Shown piece after piece: positions 53,501 to 63,225 of a stretch of DNA of 64,000 nt. Both the position numbers and the translations under genes were made by a program. How positions within the stretch are numbered: the first letter of the stretch is position 1; each line of letters starts with the position of its first letter. The stretch comes from Sphingobacterium sp. UBA2700 (GTDB lineage Bacteria; Bacteroidota; Bacteroidia; Sphingobacteriales; Sphingobacteriaceae). The notes below the pieces were generated by a model. It saw only the letters and a program-made list of their open reading frames with translations. It made no database searches and was not told where the DNA came from. Where the stretch lies: assembly GCA_002354335.1 (NCBI GenBank), contig DELI01000036.1:1-64000 (forward strand). The letters are read 5' to 3'.

Positions 53501-54385
53501 CAGGAAGTCATGACACAGTTCCGTCAAGAGCAGAATTCCTATTGCCTGACAAAACCTATTATTTCCGAAGAACTATATAGGGTCTTGCGACAATCCTATA
53601 CCACAGAAAGCCCGTCGATTGAAGAATATGAAACGAGCAATCACTTGGAAAAGGCGTTTCGGGTGCTCGTCGCGGACGACAATCCTGTTAATATGGCGCT
53701 GAATCTACGACTTGTGGAAGGGGTTTTACCACAATGTGAGACCGCTAGTGTAGAGAATGGTCTGCTTGCAGTTGAAGCTTGCGAAGCATCTATATTTGAT
53801 TTGATTCTGATGGATATACAGATGCCATTGATGGATGGAATTGAAGCTACGCAACGTATTAGGACGCTTAGCGGCTATGAGCAGGTTCCGATTATAGGAA
53901 TTACTGCGGGGAATGTTATTGGCGAGAAGGAAAAGTGTTTAGAGGTTGGAATGACTGATTTTCTGACAAAGCCAATTAAAGCTGGGGATTTCAAGGCGAT
54001 GGTGACCAAAGCGATGCAGTCCTTAGAAGCAGAAATAGTTAATGAGATGGATATTTCGACACATTTTGACGAGAGGATCATGGATGAATCCACCGACCAT
54101 GATGCCGACTTTAAACAAGAGTTTATTGGGATTGTGTTGGGAGAGTTAGAGTTACAGAAAGAACGGTTGAACCTCGCTCGCCATGAAAACGATGTTCCTC
54201 AGATCAAAAAACTGCTGCATAAGCTACGCGGAACATCCAGTACGGCCGGATTAACCTTATTGAATAGCATGACTGTTGACATGGAAGCAAAATTTGTAAA
54301 TGGAAATCTTCCATTTGACGAAATATCGAATTTGATCAATGAAATTGAATTATTACAGAAAGTATTAATAAACTTAAAAGCGTAA
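50501..54385 (+). CDS. Hybrid sensor histidine kinase (GAF-PAS-HisKA-HATPase-REC-REC-Hpt)
   Basis: A 1294-aa soluble-looking kinase. Domains in order: GAF (about 1-165), four PAS-like domains (about 170-660), HisKA with [20 protein letters not shown] (His681), HATPase with GNAVKFT, DTGIGI and FGGTGLGL, a first receiver with Asp963 in LMDYRMP, a second with Asp1105 in LMDIQMP, and a C-terminal Hpt with [10 protein letters not shown] (His1240). No transmembrane helix is visible, so cytoplasmic signals such as redox state are likely. The next gene is a lone receiver. The operon leads to exopolysaccharide synthesis. Confidence 0.93.
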   Translation: [1294 protein letters not shown]

Positions 54386-54388
54386 AAA

Positions 54389-54748
54389 ATGGTTGTGTTA
54401 TTAGCCGAAGATGATGAATTGATTCTTAAAACTATTGAGCATAAACTAAAAAAAGAAGGATTTGAAGTCATTCTAACGCGGAATGGACAAGAGGCTATTG
54501 AATTGATTAGAACCCAACAAATGGATTTAATCATAAGCGATATTATGATGCCTTTTGCTTCTGGAATAGAGATTCTCGCGGAAGTAAAGCAATTAGAGCG
54601 ACCAATTCCCATCATGATGCTCTCAAGTATGGGGCAGGAGGATATTGTAATTGAGGCTTTCCAATTGGGAGCTTCTGATTATATGATCAAGCCTTTCAGC
54701 CCTAATGAATTGATTCTGCGTATTAATAAATTGTTGAACAGACCGTAG
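54389..54748 (+). CDS. Response regulator (receiver domain only)
   Basis: A 119-aa CheY-like protein. Acidic pocket AEDDE, phospho-acceptor Asp51 in IISDIMMP, and Lys of MIKPF complete the receiver. It has no output domain. It lies 3 bp after the kinase and 7 bp before the HEAT-repeat gene, so it probably works with the kinase and acts by protein contacts, maybe on the synthesis complex. Confidence 0.9.
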   Translation: MVVLLAEDDELILKTIEHKLKKEGFEVILTRNGQEAIELIRTQQMDLIISDIMMPFASGIEILAEVKQLERPIPIMMLSSMGQEDIVIEAFQLGASDYMIKPFSPNELILRINKLLNRP

Positions 54749-54755
54749 GAGGAAG

Positions 54756-55823
54756 ATGGAGTCGGTACTCACTCTACACGAACTGATGATCGGAATCTTA
54801 ACTATTTTGATTCTCGTATTTTTAGTGATTCTTGCACTCTTGATTTTTAACTTTCGCGCCTATAAGATCGTGGAAAGCAAGCAACTGTGGAAGAAGTTGC
54901 TGGATGAGTATCTTGCTAATGTGATCATAGAAGGTTCAGTAAATGAACTTGATATAGAAAAAGATATCAACCATTACTTAAAGTATCCTGAGTTTAGGCG
55001 TTATTTCCTTAATCGATTGGTGGAGTCTGAACGTAAGTTTTCCGGTGTTGCTGCTGAGGTCTTAAAACGTGTGTTTTATCACTACCGTCTGAATGAAGAA
55101 GCTTATGCTTTGTTGCGCAAAAAGAAAGCATACTTGATAGCCCGGGGAATTCAGGTATTAACGCTGATGAAAGCAGCAGAAGCTCTTCCAGAAATAAAGT
55201 CCATGTTAAATCATAAACATGTCCGAGTACGACAAGAAGCCCAATACGCCACTGTTTATTTCGAAGGGTTTGGAGGATTATCGTTTTTGGATGATTTTGA
55301 TGGAGTGTTGTCAGATTGGCAACAGCTACGCATTATCAGCTTCATCAAAAAATTGCCTAAAGACGCTATTCCACAGTTGTTGCGCTGGCTATATAGCGAT
55401 AATCCCTCTGTTATCATTTTTTCACTAAAGCTTGTTCAGAAATTCAAATTATTGGAACTACACACAGATTTAATTCAGATATTAAGCTTTCCCGACCCTG
55501 ACGTACAGCTCGAAGTGATACGAAGCATGTTCAGTCTTGACGTTTATGATACATCAGAACAGCTTATAAATCGTTTTCCATTGATGGAAGAAGCGCAACA
55601 GCAGGAGATAATCAAAGGTTTGGGCTATACCCGAGCACGGGATCAGATCGACTTCTTAAAGAGGGAGTTGACAAGTTATCCAACGGAGGCTGGGAGGGTG
55701 AATATTGCTGATGCACTTCTTTCTATGGGGGAATTTAACTACTTAAATAACTTGAAGTTATCTCTACAGGACGGAGATCCGAATTTATTAGTCATTAACC
55801 ACGTATTGGATAATAAGCGATGA
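54756..55823 (+). CDS. Membrane-anchored HEAT-repeat protein
   Basis: A 355-aa protein with one N-terminal hydrophobic helix (LMIGILTILILVFLVILALL) and about eight helical repeats (for example LPEIKSMLNHKHVRVRQEAQYATV, LIQILSFPDPDVQLEVIRSM) as in HEAT-like scaffolds. A cytoplasmic binding platform is likely. Its last 4 bases overlap the GT-sulfatase gene, implying a common complex. Confidence 0.8.
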   Translation: MESVLTLHELMIGILTILILVFLVILALLIFNFRAYKIVESKQLWKKLLDEYLANVIIEGSVNELDIEKDINHYLKYPEFRRYFLNRLVESERKFSGVAAEVLKRVFYHYRLNEEAYALLRKKKAYLIARGIQVLTLMKAAEALPEIKSMLNHKHVRVRQEAQYATVYFEGFGGLSFLDDFDGVLSDWQQLRIISFIKKLPKDAIPQLLRWLYSDNPSVIIFSLKLVQKFKLLELHTDLIQILSFPDPDVQLEVIRSMFSLDVYDTSEQLINRFPLMEEAQQQEIIKGLGYTRARDQIDFLKRELTSYPTEAGRVNIADALLSMGEFNYLNNLKLSLQDGDPNLLVINHVLDNKR

Positions 55824-58800
55824 ACGAAATAGCAAAGATTATATATGAGATTTTTGTCTGGCTATTCTTGCTCTATTCCATGGGAATATTCAGTGTATAT
55901 ACTTGGATAGCCATATTTTCCTATGGTGCGGTCACTCGTTATAAGTACGGTAATATCTACACAGATTATTCCTTGATCGCAAGCAATCCGAATGCCCCGA
56001 GTTTTAGTCTAATCGCACCAGCCTACAACGAAGGCAAAACCATCGTAGAGAACGTCAGGTCGCTACTCTCTATCTATTATAATAAATTAGAAATTATAAT
56101 TGTCAACGATGGATCTAAAGATGATTCCATCGACAAACTTGTTGAAGCATATCATTTAGAAAAAGTGAGCTATGCCATCAGCGGCAATTTGAAAACTCAA
56201 GAAGTTGTTCAGGTTTATAAAAGTAAAAACCCTGCCTTCAAGAAGTTAATTGTAGTCGATAAAAAAAATGGGGGCAAAGCCGATGCACTCAATGTTGGGA
56301 TCAACATTTCTAAGAGCGACTATATCGTCTGTATCGATGTTGACTGCATAATCGAACAAGAGGCAATACTAAAACTTGCTAAACCTTTTTTGGAGCAGGA
56401 GGATAAGCGACTTATTGCCTGTGGAGGTGTAATTCGCTTAGCGAATAATTGCAGAATTGAAAACGGGAAAGTGGTCGAGGTCAATCTGCCAAAAAGCTGG
56501 TTGGGTAGAAGTCAGGCGCTGGAGTACATTAGAGCATTTGTATTAGGTCGGATGGCATGGTCAAGAGCAAGCGGTTTAATTCTCATTTCGGGGGCTTTTG
56601 GAGCCTTCGACAAGGAGATTGTGTTGGCTTGTGGAGGATATGATCACAGCACCGTTGGAGAGGATATGGAGCTCGTAGTTCGTATGAGACGCTACATGAT
56701 AGAGCAGGGGCTTCCGCATCAGGTAATCAATATCCCGGATCCATTATGCTGGACGGAAGTGCCGGAAAACAAAGAGATCTTAAAAAAGCAAAGAAACCGC
56801 TGGATGAGGGGCACGATGGAAACATTGTGGACACATCGCAAACTGATGTTCAACCCCAAATATGGTAAATTGGGGATGATCAGCCTTCCATATTGGTTTC
56901 TCTTCGAGTTCTTAGGCCCTTTTGTCGAGTTTACAGGCTATATTGTCTTTATTCTTTTCGCTTTATTTGGAATAATAAATTGGACATTTTTCTTTGCCTT
57001 ATTCCTCCTTGTTGTTTTTTCCAGTGTACTATATTCGGTTTATGCGATCTCGCTGGATTTGGTTAGTCATCAAGTTTATTCTAAGCGAAAGGATCTAACC
57101 ACGCTGATTGCCACAGCCGTCTTAGAGCCGTTTTATTTCCATCCCATGGTTGTACGCGCTGGAATTGCAGGTATGATCGATTACTTCCGAAAAAAGAATG
57201 GGTGGGGAGAAATGACAAGACAAGGATTCGCACAAGAGAAGGATGAAAGCTTCAAGGAAAAGGCTATGCGCTATAGCAAATGGTTGATGGAGCAATTTAG
57301 TCCTGTGGTACTCGTTTATCTCGTATTTGTTTTGTTTGCAAGCGTGGCAGAATGGCTCATCTACGGAAACAGCGTTCAGCAGTTTAAAACAATGGAATCA
57401 TTCGCTGTTTTGTTTGCTAACAACACCTTAGCGGCACTCGTTTTCCTATTGCCCTTAGCTTTAGCTTACCTAATCATTTCTCTATTCAACGACCGTTTAG
57501 CGAACTGGATACTACCCATTATTACCTCCGCTGCGGTTATCATACAATTAGTTTTAGCCTTTTATTTTATTGAGTCGAGAAACTTGTTGGGAACTGATCT
57601 GTTTTTCTACTCTTCCGACGAACTCATCGGAATACTTCGTGCAAGTAACGTCCTTAACTGGTTGAATGTGTTTGTTTTAATATGTGGTCTAATAGCGATT
57701 ATTGCGAGTGTAAAGTTCCTGAGTAGCAAAATAAAAGGATCATCTCTCCAGACGCTATCTGTACTAGGGGCTGGAGTAATTGCATCGATTTATCTATCTG
57801 TATTTGGTGTCGTCACGAGCCGTTCAGAAGATGATTTCATGCAAACGGCAGAACGAAGCAAAATAGGCTTCTTTCTTTATAGCAATGCCGGTTTATTAAC
57901 GGATCATATTGGAGATCGTGTATTTGCCAATGCTATTGAACCCTCCTTTGATTCATGGAACGCGGAATACCCCTTTTTAAAAAATGAACAAACTCACGAC
58001 GTGCTGGGGCAATACTTTCATCATGCGGATAAGACGCCTAACTTGGTTTTGCTTTTAGTTGAAGGCTTAGGAAATGCTTACAGCAGCGCGAATGGCTACA
58101 TCGGCGATTTTACGCCTTTCCTCAGTCAACTAAAAGATAGCTCCTTAGTTTGGGACAATAATTTGAGTTCGTCCGGGAGAACATTTTCTGTTTTGCCAAC
58201 AGTCTTAGGTTCTCTGCCGTTTGGAGCATCAGGCTTTCTTGAACAAAAAGATTATCCCAAACATTTTAACCTACTGAATGTGATGGCTTTTAATGGTTTT
58301 AAAACGGGGTTTATTTATGGCGGAGATGCTGATTTCGATTATATGGCTAAGTACCTAAAAGCTAATAGCATCGATGAACTAATCGATGAGTACAACTTTC
58401 CAAAAGAATATCGACGCCTTCCCAGTAATAATGGCGAAAGTTGGGGGTTTGAGGATCAAGCTGTATTATCGCAGCTGAGTGCTTTAGCAAGCACACAAGC
58501 TGCGCCTTATTTTCATATAGCATTGACGCTCTCCACGCATAATCCTTTTCTGATCAACGACGCGTCTAGGTATGAAGCACTTTTTGAATCGCGCCTGAAG
58601 CAGCTTAAACTATCGAAAGCCAAGCATAATATGGCTATGGAAAATAAAAAACAGCTTACATCGATAATGAATCTGGATGACGCCCTTCGTCAATTCTTTG
58701 CTACCTATCGCCTGCGCGAAGAATTCAAAAACACCATCTTTATAATTACTGGCGATCATGCGATGCCGGAGATACCCTTGCAAACGAAAATCAATCGCTA

Positions 58801-59224
58801 TCACGTTCCGTTGGTCATTTACTCGCCACTATTGAAAACTAAACGTAGGTTCCAACATACAGTAAGCCACTTCGATATTGCTCCGTCTATTCTTGCTTTT
58901 TACCGTGAAAACTATCAGTTGAAAACACCTGAGCAGGTGACCTGGATAGGAAGGGGGCTGGACATCGGGGCTTCGAAACCAAGTATCGGTGTCCCGATGA
59001 TGCAGAGCAAATCGCAGTTGATAGACTTCGTATATGCCGATATGCATATCAACGACAACAGGATGTTTAAGTTGGACAGTAAATTAAATGAAGAGCCCTT
59101 TGGCGATGCAAGTGCAGATCAAGCCATGAAAAAACGATTTGATACTTTCCGCGAGATGAACAAGCAGTTTATCAAATCGTCTTCTCTATTGCCAGATTCA
59201 GTGTACAAGAAATTCTTTCAGTAG
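55820..59224 (+). CDS. Glycosyltransferase family 2 - sulfatase-type fusion protein
   Basis: A 1134-aa membrane protein. Residues 1-450 are a processive GT2 like PgaC or BcsA: VNDGS (95-99), DVD (173-175), GED (280-282) and QRNRW (324-328, Q-x2-R-W), with helices at about 5-35 and 350-420. A second set of helices spans about 490-650. Residues about 735-1090 are an alkaline-phosphatase/sulfatase domain like LTA synthase: LVLLLVEGLGNAYS, SSSGRTFSVLPTVLG (nucleophile region), FIITGDHAMPEIP and HFDIAPSIL. It likely makes and modifies (for example with phosphoglycerol or phosphoethanolamine) a beta-linked polymer. The sugar is unknown. Confidence 0.88.
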   Translation: MNEIAKIIYEIFVWLFLLYSMGIFSVYTWIAIFSYGAVTRYKYGNIYTDYSLIASNPNAPSFSLIAPAYNEGKTIVENVRSLLSIYYNKLEIIIVNDGSKDDSIDKLVEAYHLEKVSYAISGNLKTQEVVQVYKSKNPAFKKLIVVDKKNGGKADALNVGINISKSDYIVCIDVDCIIEQEAILKLAKPFLEQEDKRLIACGGVIRLANNCRIENGKVVEVNLPKSWLGRSQALEYIRAFVLGRMAWSRASGLILISGAFGAFDKEIVLACGGYDHSTVGEDMELVVRMRRYMIEQGLPHQVINIPDPLCWTEVPENKEILKKQRNRWMRGTMETLWTHRKLMFNPKYGKLGMISLPYWFLFEFLGPFVEFTGYIVFILFALFGIINWTFFFALFLLVVFSSVLYSVYAISLDLVSHQVYSKRKDLTTLIATAVLEPFYFHPMVVRAGIAGMIDYFRKKNGWGEMTRQGFAQEKDESFKEKAMRYSKWLMEQFSPVVLVYLVFVLFASVAEWLIYGNSVQQFKTMESFAVLFANNTLAALVFLLPLALAYLIISLFNDRLANWILPIITSAAVIIQLVLAFYFIESRNLLGTDLFFYSSDELIGILRASNVLNWLNVFVLICGLIAIIASVKFLSSKIKGSSLQTLSVLGAGVIASIYLSVFGVVTSRSEDDFMQTAERSKIGFFLYSNAGLLTDHIGDRVFANAIEPSFDSWNAEYPFLKNEQTHDVLGQYFHHADKTPNLVLLLVEGLGNAYSSANGYIGDFTPFLSQLKDSSLVWDNNLSSSGRTFSVLPTVLGSLPFGASGFLEQKDYPKHFNLLNVMAFNGFKTGFIYGGDADFDYMAKYLKANSIDELIDEYNFPKEYRRLPSNNGESWGFEDQAVLSQLSALASTQAAPYFHIALTLSTHNPFLINDASRYEALFESRLKQLKLSKAKHNMAMENKKQLTSIMNLDDALRQFFATYRLREEFKNTIFIITGDHAMPEIPLQTKINRYHVPLVIYSPLLKTKRRFQHTVSHFDIAPSILAFYRENYQLKTPEQVTWIGRGLDIGASKPSIGVPMMQSKSQLIDFVYADMHINDNRMFKLDSKLNEEPFGDASADQAMKKRFDTFREMNKQFIKSSSLLPDSVYKKFFQ

Positions 59225-59227
59225 CTT

Positions 59228-60481
59228 TTAAAATCGACGTCTATAGCCGACAGTGATGTCTATCTGGTTGTCTTTAACCTCCGGGAGATATTCTACATTA
59301 TAGTATGTTCCAGAGATAGAAAAAAAGTTTTTCTCCTTGACGCTCAAGTTGTATTCCAAACCAGTTTTAAAGGTTTTTAGCTTGTAGCTATCGCCTATTA
59401 ATAAGTTTTCTCTATTTTCTTCGGGGCTGATACCAGTACCAACGATGAATCCAAAATAGTCGTCTGCACCCTTGGTATAATAACGTACTGTACCTGCATA
59501 CGAATGGGAGATGTTGCTATCGCCAGGAGTTAGATACGTTCTAGCGTTGAACCAAAAGTTCTTATAATATTTACCCACAGAAGCAGTATACATCCAGACA
59601 TTTTCCGTGAATTTCAATTGTCTGTAACCTAGCTCGGCTTCAAAACTTGCGGGCAAATTAGCATATAAGGATGCTCCCGTTCTAAACTTAGGGAAAAGAC
59701 CTTCGCTATTGGAGTAGCCTGTTCCTAAATACATATAGAATATTTTAGATAAACGGGGATAAGCTTCAAGTTCAAACTGTGTTCCGCTACTGCCAAACTT
59801 GTTCGCTAAGTTCGTTCTAAAGATGAAAGATCCAATAGATGTGCGCCTCTTATAGCTTAATCCTACAATGTGCCAATCATCGGCAAACTGCTTGTCGAAG
59901 TGCATCCAGTTATACGTAACACCTACCTCGTTGCCACCCACTTGCTCGCGGATTGAGTTGACTAACTCCCGGGCGCCGCTATTTTTCGGGTCCACAGCGA
60001 GGAGTTCATTTAACTGTTCATTAGCCTCGGTATAACGTTTGGATGCATTGAATATCTTGGCTTTCAATAATAATAAGTCAGTAGACTTTGGATGAGAAGA
60101 AAGACCACGGTTCACTACACGGAGCGCTTCTTCATTTTGGTCTTCCCAATATTCCATCGATCCATACGCCAAATGAAAATCCTCATCGGTCGTATTCTGT
60201 AATTCTAATTGCTTAAATACTATTCTTGCGGAATCTGGCTGATCCATCCAAGTGTATAGCCTGCCTAAAAAAACACGGATATCGGTATAATCTGGACTTT
60301 TTTGTAGCGCCTGTTTTGCTAATCCCACAGCTGCAGGATAATTCTTGTTGTCAAACGCTTCTGTACGTGCTCGTAAGAATAGTTCATCCGAATTCAGCGT
60401 TCCATCTTGTGCGAAAAGCATATTAGATTGAAGAGTGCATAGTAGGGCTAAGGCAAGAATGCCAATTAGTGTTGATTTCAT
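59228..60481 (-). CDS. YaiO-type outer membrane protein with TPR domain
   Basis: A 417-aa protein with a signal peptide (SNMLFAQ), TPR-like helices at about 20-170 (for example YPAAVGLAKQALQKSPDYTD, DQPDSARIVFKQLEL) and a C-terminal beta-barrel of the YaiO family (about 190-417; ends DITVGYRRRF). It converges on the GT-sulfatase gene with only 3 bp between stops. The combination suggests the outer membrane export part of the exopolysaccharide system, as TPR-barrel proteins are for PNAG or cellulose. The ATG at 60481 is chosen, since the upstream frame has no signal. Confidence 0.8.
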   Translation of the reverse strand: MKSTLIGILALALLCTLQSNMLFAQDGTLNSDELFLRARTEAFDNKNYPAAVGLAKQALQKSPDYTDIRVFLGRLYTWMDQPDSARIVFKQLELQNTTDEDFHLAYGSMEYWEDQNEEALRVVNRGLSSHPKSTDLLLLKAKIFNASKRYTEANEQLNELLAVDPKNSGARELVNSIREQVGGNEVGVTYNWMHFDKQFADDWHIVGLSYKRRTSIGSFIFRTNLANKFGSSGTQFELEAYPRLSKIFYMYLGTGYSNSEGLFPKFRTGASLYANLPASFEAELGYRQLKFTENVWMYTASVGKYYKNFWFNARTYLTPGDSNISHSYAGTVRYYTKGADDYFGFIVGTGISPEENRENLLIGDSYKLKTFKTGLEYNLSVKEKNFFSISGTYYNVEYLPEVKDNQIDITVGYRRRF

Positions 60482-60631
60482 AAGTAGATACTTCTGTAGA
60501 TGAAACAAAGTTACTTGTTTTTACCGCTTTAAATAAAGAAAAGCCGATTTATTTGTTACACCTTCCATTTGTTTACAGGATGGCACGATTGCTATTGCAA
60601 ACAATTACGTAGGGTTACTCGTTCATTTGAT

Positions 60632-61648
60632 ATGCAGATTATCGAATTTCGACCACAAGGCATTTACTGTATACCTGGTAAGTTTTATATAGACCCATGG
60701 CTTCCTGTAGATAGAGCGGTTATTACACATGGGCATGCTGATCATGCTCGCCCTGGAATGGGAAGCTATTTATGCCATCGATTTACCACGCCCATTCTCA
60801 AAATACGAATTGGAGAAGCTATACAGGTTCAGGACGTAGATTATAACGAACCTGTATCCATCAATGGAGTCGAAGTTTCCTTGCACCCGGCGGGACATAT
60901 TATTGGTTCGGCTCAGGTAAGATTAGCATATAAAGGAAAAGTCGTGGTTGTTTCGGGTGATTATAAGTTGCAAGATGACGGACTAAGTACGCTTTTTGAA
61001 CTTGTGCCTTGTCATGAGTTTATCACGGAAAGCACCTTTGGACTCCCAATTTATCAATGGGAAACGGTGGAAAATCTCAACAAGCAATTGCAGAATTGGA
61101 TTATTAGAAACCAATCTTATGGAAAGACTTCGGTGTTTGTCGGATATTCGTTAGGAAAAGCACAGCGCATTATGAGAGCGGTGCAGGACATGGCGCCCAT
61201 TCATGTGCATAGCTCTATCGCGCGATTAAATAAAGCGTACGAAAGCGTGGGCATCGTATTGCCCGAATATCAAACCGTGGATCTTCGCGAAGATCTGAAG
61301 TATGTAGATAAGAATATTGTCATCCTGCCGCCTTCGCTTGTTGGAACCCATGTTATCAAGCGCATTCCACATATGGCTTACGCTATTTGCTCAGGCTGGA
61401 TGTCGGTGCGTGGAGCAAGGCGATGGCGAAGTGCAGACGCTGGTTTCGCGGTAAGTGACCATGCCGATTGGAATGATTTATTACGTGTTACTCGGGAAAC
61501 CGGTGCCGAGAAGGTTTATGTGACGCATGGGCAAACCGCAGTATTCAGCAAGTACCTCAATGAAAATGGAATCCTTGCAGAAGAAGTAAAAACCGATTTT
61601 GGGGTGGAAAAAGAAGAGGCATTGATGAATGAAAATGAAGCCATATGA
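60632..61648 (+). CDS. Ligase-associated DNA exonuclease (metallo-beta-lactamase fold)
   Basis: A 338-aa enzyme of the beta-CASP/Artemis-like family. The metal site is THGHADH (residues 32-38), with HPAGHIIGSAQV and VVSGDY as next motifs. C-terminal FAVSDHADW and VYVTHGQTAVF complete the beta-CASP part. It is typically found with an ATP-dependent DNA ligase in bacteria. Here its stop overlaps the ligase start by 4 bp. Function as a 3' end-processing nuclease in DNA repair is inferred from the family. The ATG at 60632 is chosen for the conserved start (MQIIEFRPQGIYCIPG). Confidence 0.88.
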   Translation: MQIIEFRPQGIYCIPGKFYIDPWLPVDRAVITHGHADHARPGMGSYLCHRFTTPILKIRIGEAIQVQDVDYNEPVSINGVEVSLHPAGHIIGSAQVRLAYKGKVVVVSGDYKLQDDGLSTLFELVPCHEFITESTFGLPIYQWETVENLNKQLQNWIIRNQSYGKTSVFVGYSLGKAQRIMRAVQDMAPIHVHSSIARLNKAYESVGIVLPEYQTVDLREDLKYVDKNIVILPPSLVGTHVIKRIPHMAYAICSGWMSVRGARRWRSADAGFAVSDHADWNDLLRVTRETGAEKVYVTHGQTAVFSKYLNENGILAEEVKTDFGVEKEEALMNENEAI

Positions 61649-63225
61649 AAGAATTTGCTCAACTGATCAACAGCTTGGACAGTACCAATAAGACATCGCT
61701 TAAAACGGAAGCCATCGTGCAATATTTAGAGCATGCCGAGAACCGGGATAAACTCTGGTTTTTGAGCCTATTCACAGGGCGCCGCCCAAAGCGACAGGTC
61801 AGTACAGCGCTGATGCGCGAGTGGGTTAAAGAAATCGTGGATATCCCAGACTGGCTTTTCATGGAGTCCTATTCATCCGTCGGGGATCTTGCAGAGACTA
61901 TTTCTTTATTGTTGCCTAATCCCACCGGCAGAGTTGATTTGGCATTGTCGGAATGGATGGATAGAATTCTAGATCTGCACGATAAAAGCGATGAGGAAAA
62001 GAAAGCTTTTGTGCTTCATGCCTGGCAGGGTCTGCCGCATCAGGAACGCTTTATTTTTAATAAACTGTTAGGAGGTAGTTTCCGCGTTGGTATTTCAGCG
62101 AAAAGTCTAATCAATGCGATTGCACTTTATAGTGGGCTCGATGCCTCTGCCGTTGCTCATAGCATTATGGGAGAGTGGTTGATAGATGATGTAGATTTTG
62201 ATTTGCTCATCAAAGGACAGTATGTCAATACCAATCTTTCCAAACCCTTTCCATTTTGCCTCGCTTACCCCTTAGAAAATCTTGAAAAAACGATCGTTGA
62301 TCCGCAAGAATGGCAGGCAGAATATAAATGGGATGGCATTCGTGGACAAATAATTAAAAGGGCGGATGAAATTTTTATCTGGTCGCGAGGGGAGGAACTT
62401 GTGACCGATCAATTCCCGGAATTAGTGCGGGAATTTAGTAACTGGCAGGGAGATTTCGTTCTGGATGGTGAGATTTTAGCCATCCTCGATGGAGAAGTTT
62501 TAAACTTTACGTTTCTGCAGAAGCGACTGAATCGGAAGTCAGTCACAGATAAAATGCAACGGGATATTCCCGTTAGCATGTTGCTCTACGATTTATTAGA
62601 GTTAAATCAAGAAGATCTTCGTCACACAGCGATGGCATCGCGACGGGAGAGACTAGAACAGCTATTCCAAGAGAATCAATCCAGTTCCATTAGTCTATCC
62701 CCCTTGATCGAATTTCAAGATCTTGATACCCTGCATGCCCTGCGTGCTTATGCGCGGGAGAACAATAGTGAAGGCCTGATGTTAAAACATAAGAATTCTA
62801 TTTATCACGCCGGAAGGAAGCGTGGCGATTGGTGGAAATGGAAAATTGACCCCCTATCCATAGATGCCGTGTTAATTTATGCGCAAAAGGGTAGTGGACG
62901 ACGTAGTGGATACTATACGGATTACACATTTGCGGTGCGTGACGGGGACAAACTGGTCAGCATCGCCAAAGCCTATTCCGGGCTGACGGATAAGGAAATT
63001 CAGGAAGTAAGTCGTTTTATAAATAAAAACGCGATTGAAAAGTTCGGACCCGTACGAACGGTCAAGCCCGAGTTGGTATTCGAAATTGCCTTTGAAGGCA
63101 TTGGATGGAGTTCCAGACATAAATCAGGGATAGCCTTGCGATTCCCTCGTATTGCTCGCTGGCGCAGAGACAAGACCGTAGAAGAAATTGACGAGTTGGA
63201 AGAAGTAAAGAAATTGATCAAATAG
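61645..63225 (+). CDS. ATP-dependent DNA ligase
   Basis: A 526-aa ligase. N-terminal DNA-binding domain (about 1-200), nucleotidyltransferase domain with motif I EYKWDGIR (Lys228 receives the AMP), motif IV (LDGEILA) and motif V (SEGLMLKHKNSIYHAG), and an OB-fold at about 400-526. It is similar to LigB-type ligases of the exonuclease-ligase-helicase-PdeM DNA-repair clusters. The usual Lhr helicase and phosphoesterase are not adjacent here, since a convergent gene follows. Confidence 0.93.
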   Translation: MKEFAQLINSLDSTNKTSLKTEAIVQYLEHAENRDKLWFLSLFTGRRPKRQVSTALMREWVKEIVDIPDWLFMESYSSVGDLAETISLLLPNPTGRVDLALSEWMDRILDLHDKSDEEKKAFVLHAWQGLPHQERFIFNKLLGGSFRVGISAKSLINAIALYSGLDASAVAHSIMGEWLIDDVDFDLLIKGQYVNTNLSKPFPFCLAYPLENLEKTIVDPQEWQAEYKWDGIRGQIIKRADEIFIWSRGEELVTDQFPELVREFSNWQGDFVLDGEILAILDGEVLNFTFLQKRLNRKSVTDKMQRDIPVSMLLYDLLELNQEDLRHTAMASRRERLEQLFQENQSSSISLSPLIEFQDLDTLHALRAYARENNSEGLMLKHKNSIYHAGRKRGDWWKWKIDPLSIDAVLIYAQKGSGRRSGYYTDYTFAVRDGDKLVSIAKAYSGLTDKEIQEVSRFINKNAIEKFGPVRTVKPELVFEIAFEGIGWSSRHKSGIALRFPRIARWRRDKTVEEIDELEEVKKLIK

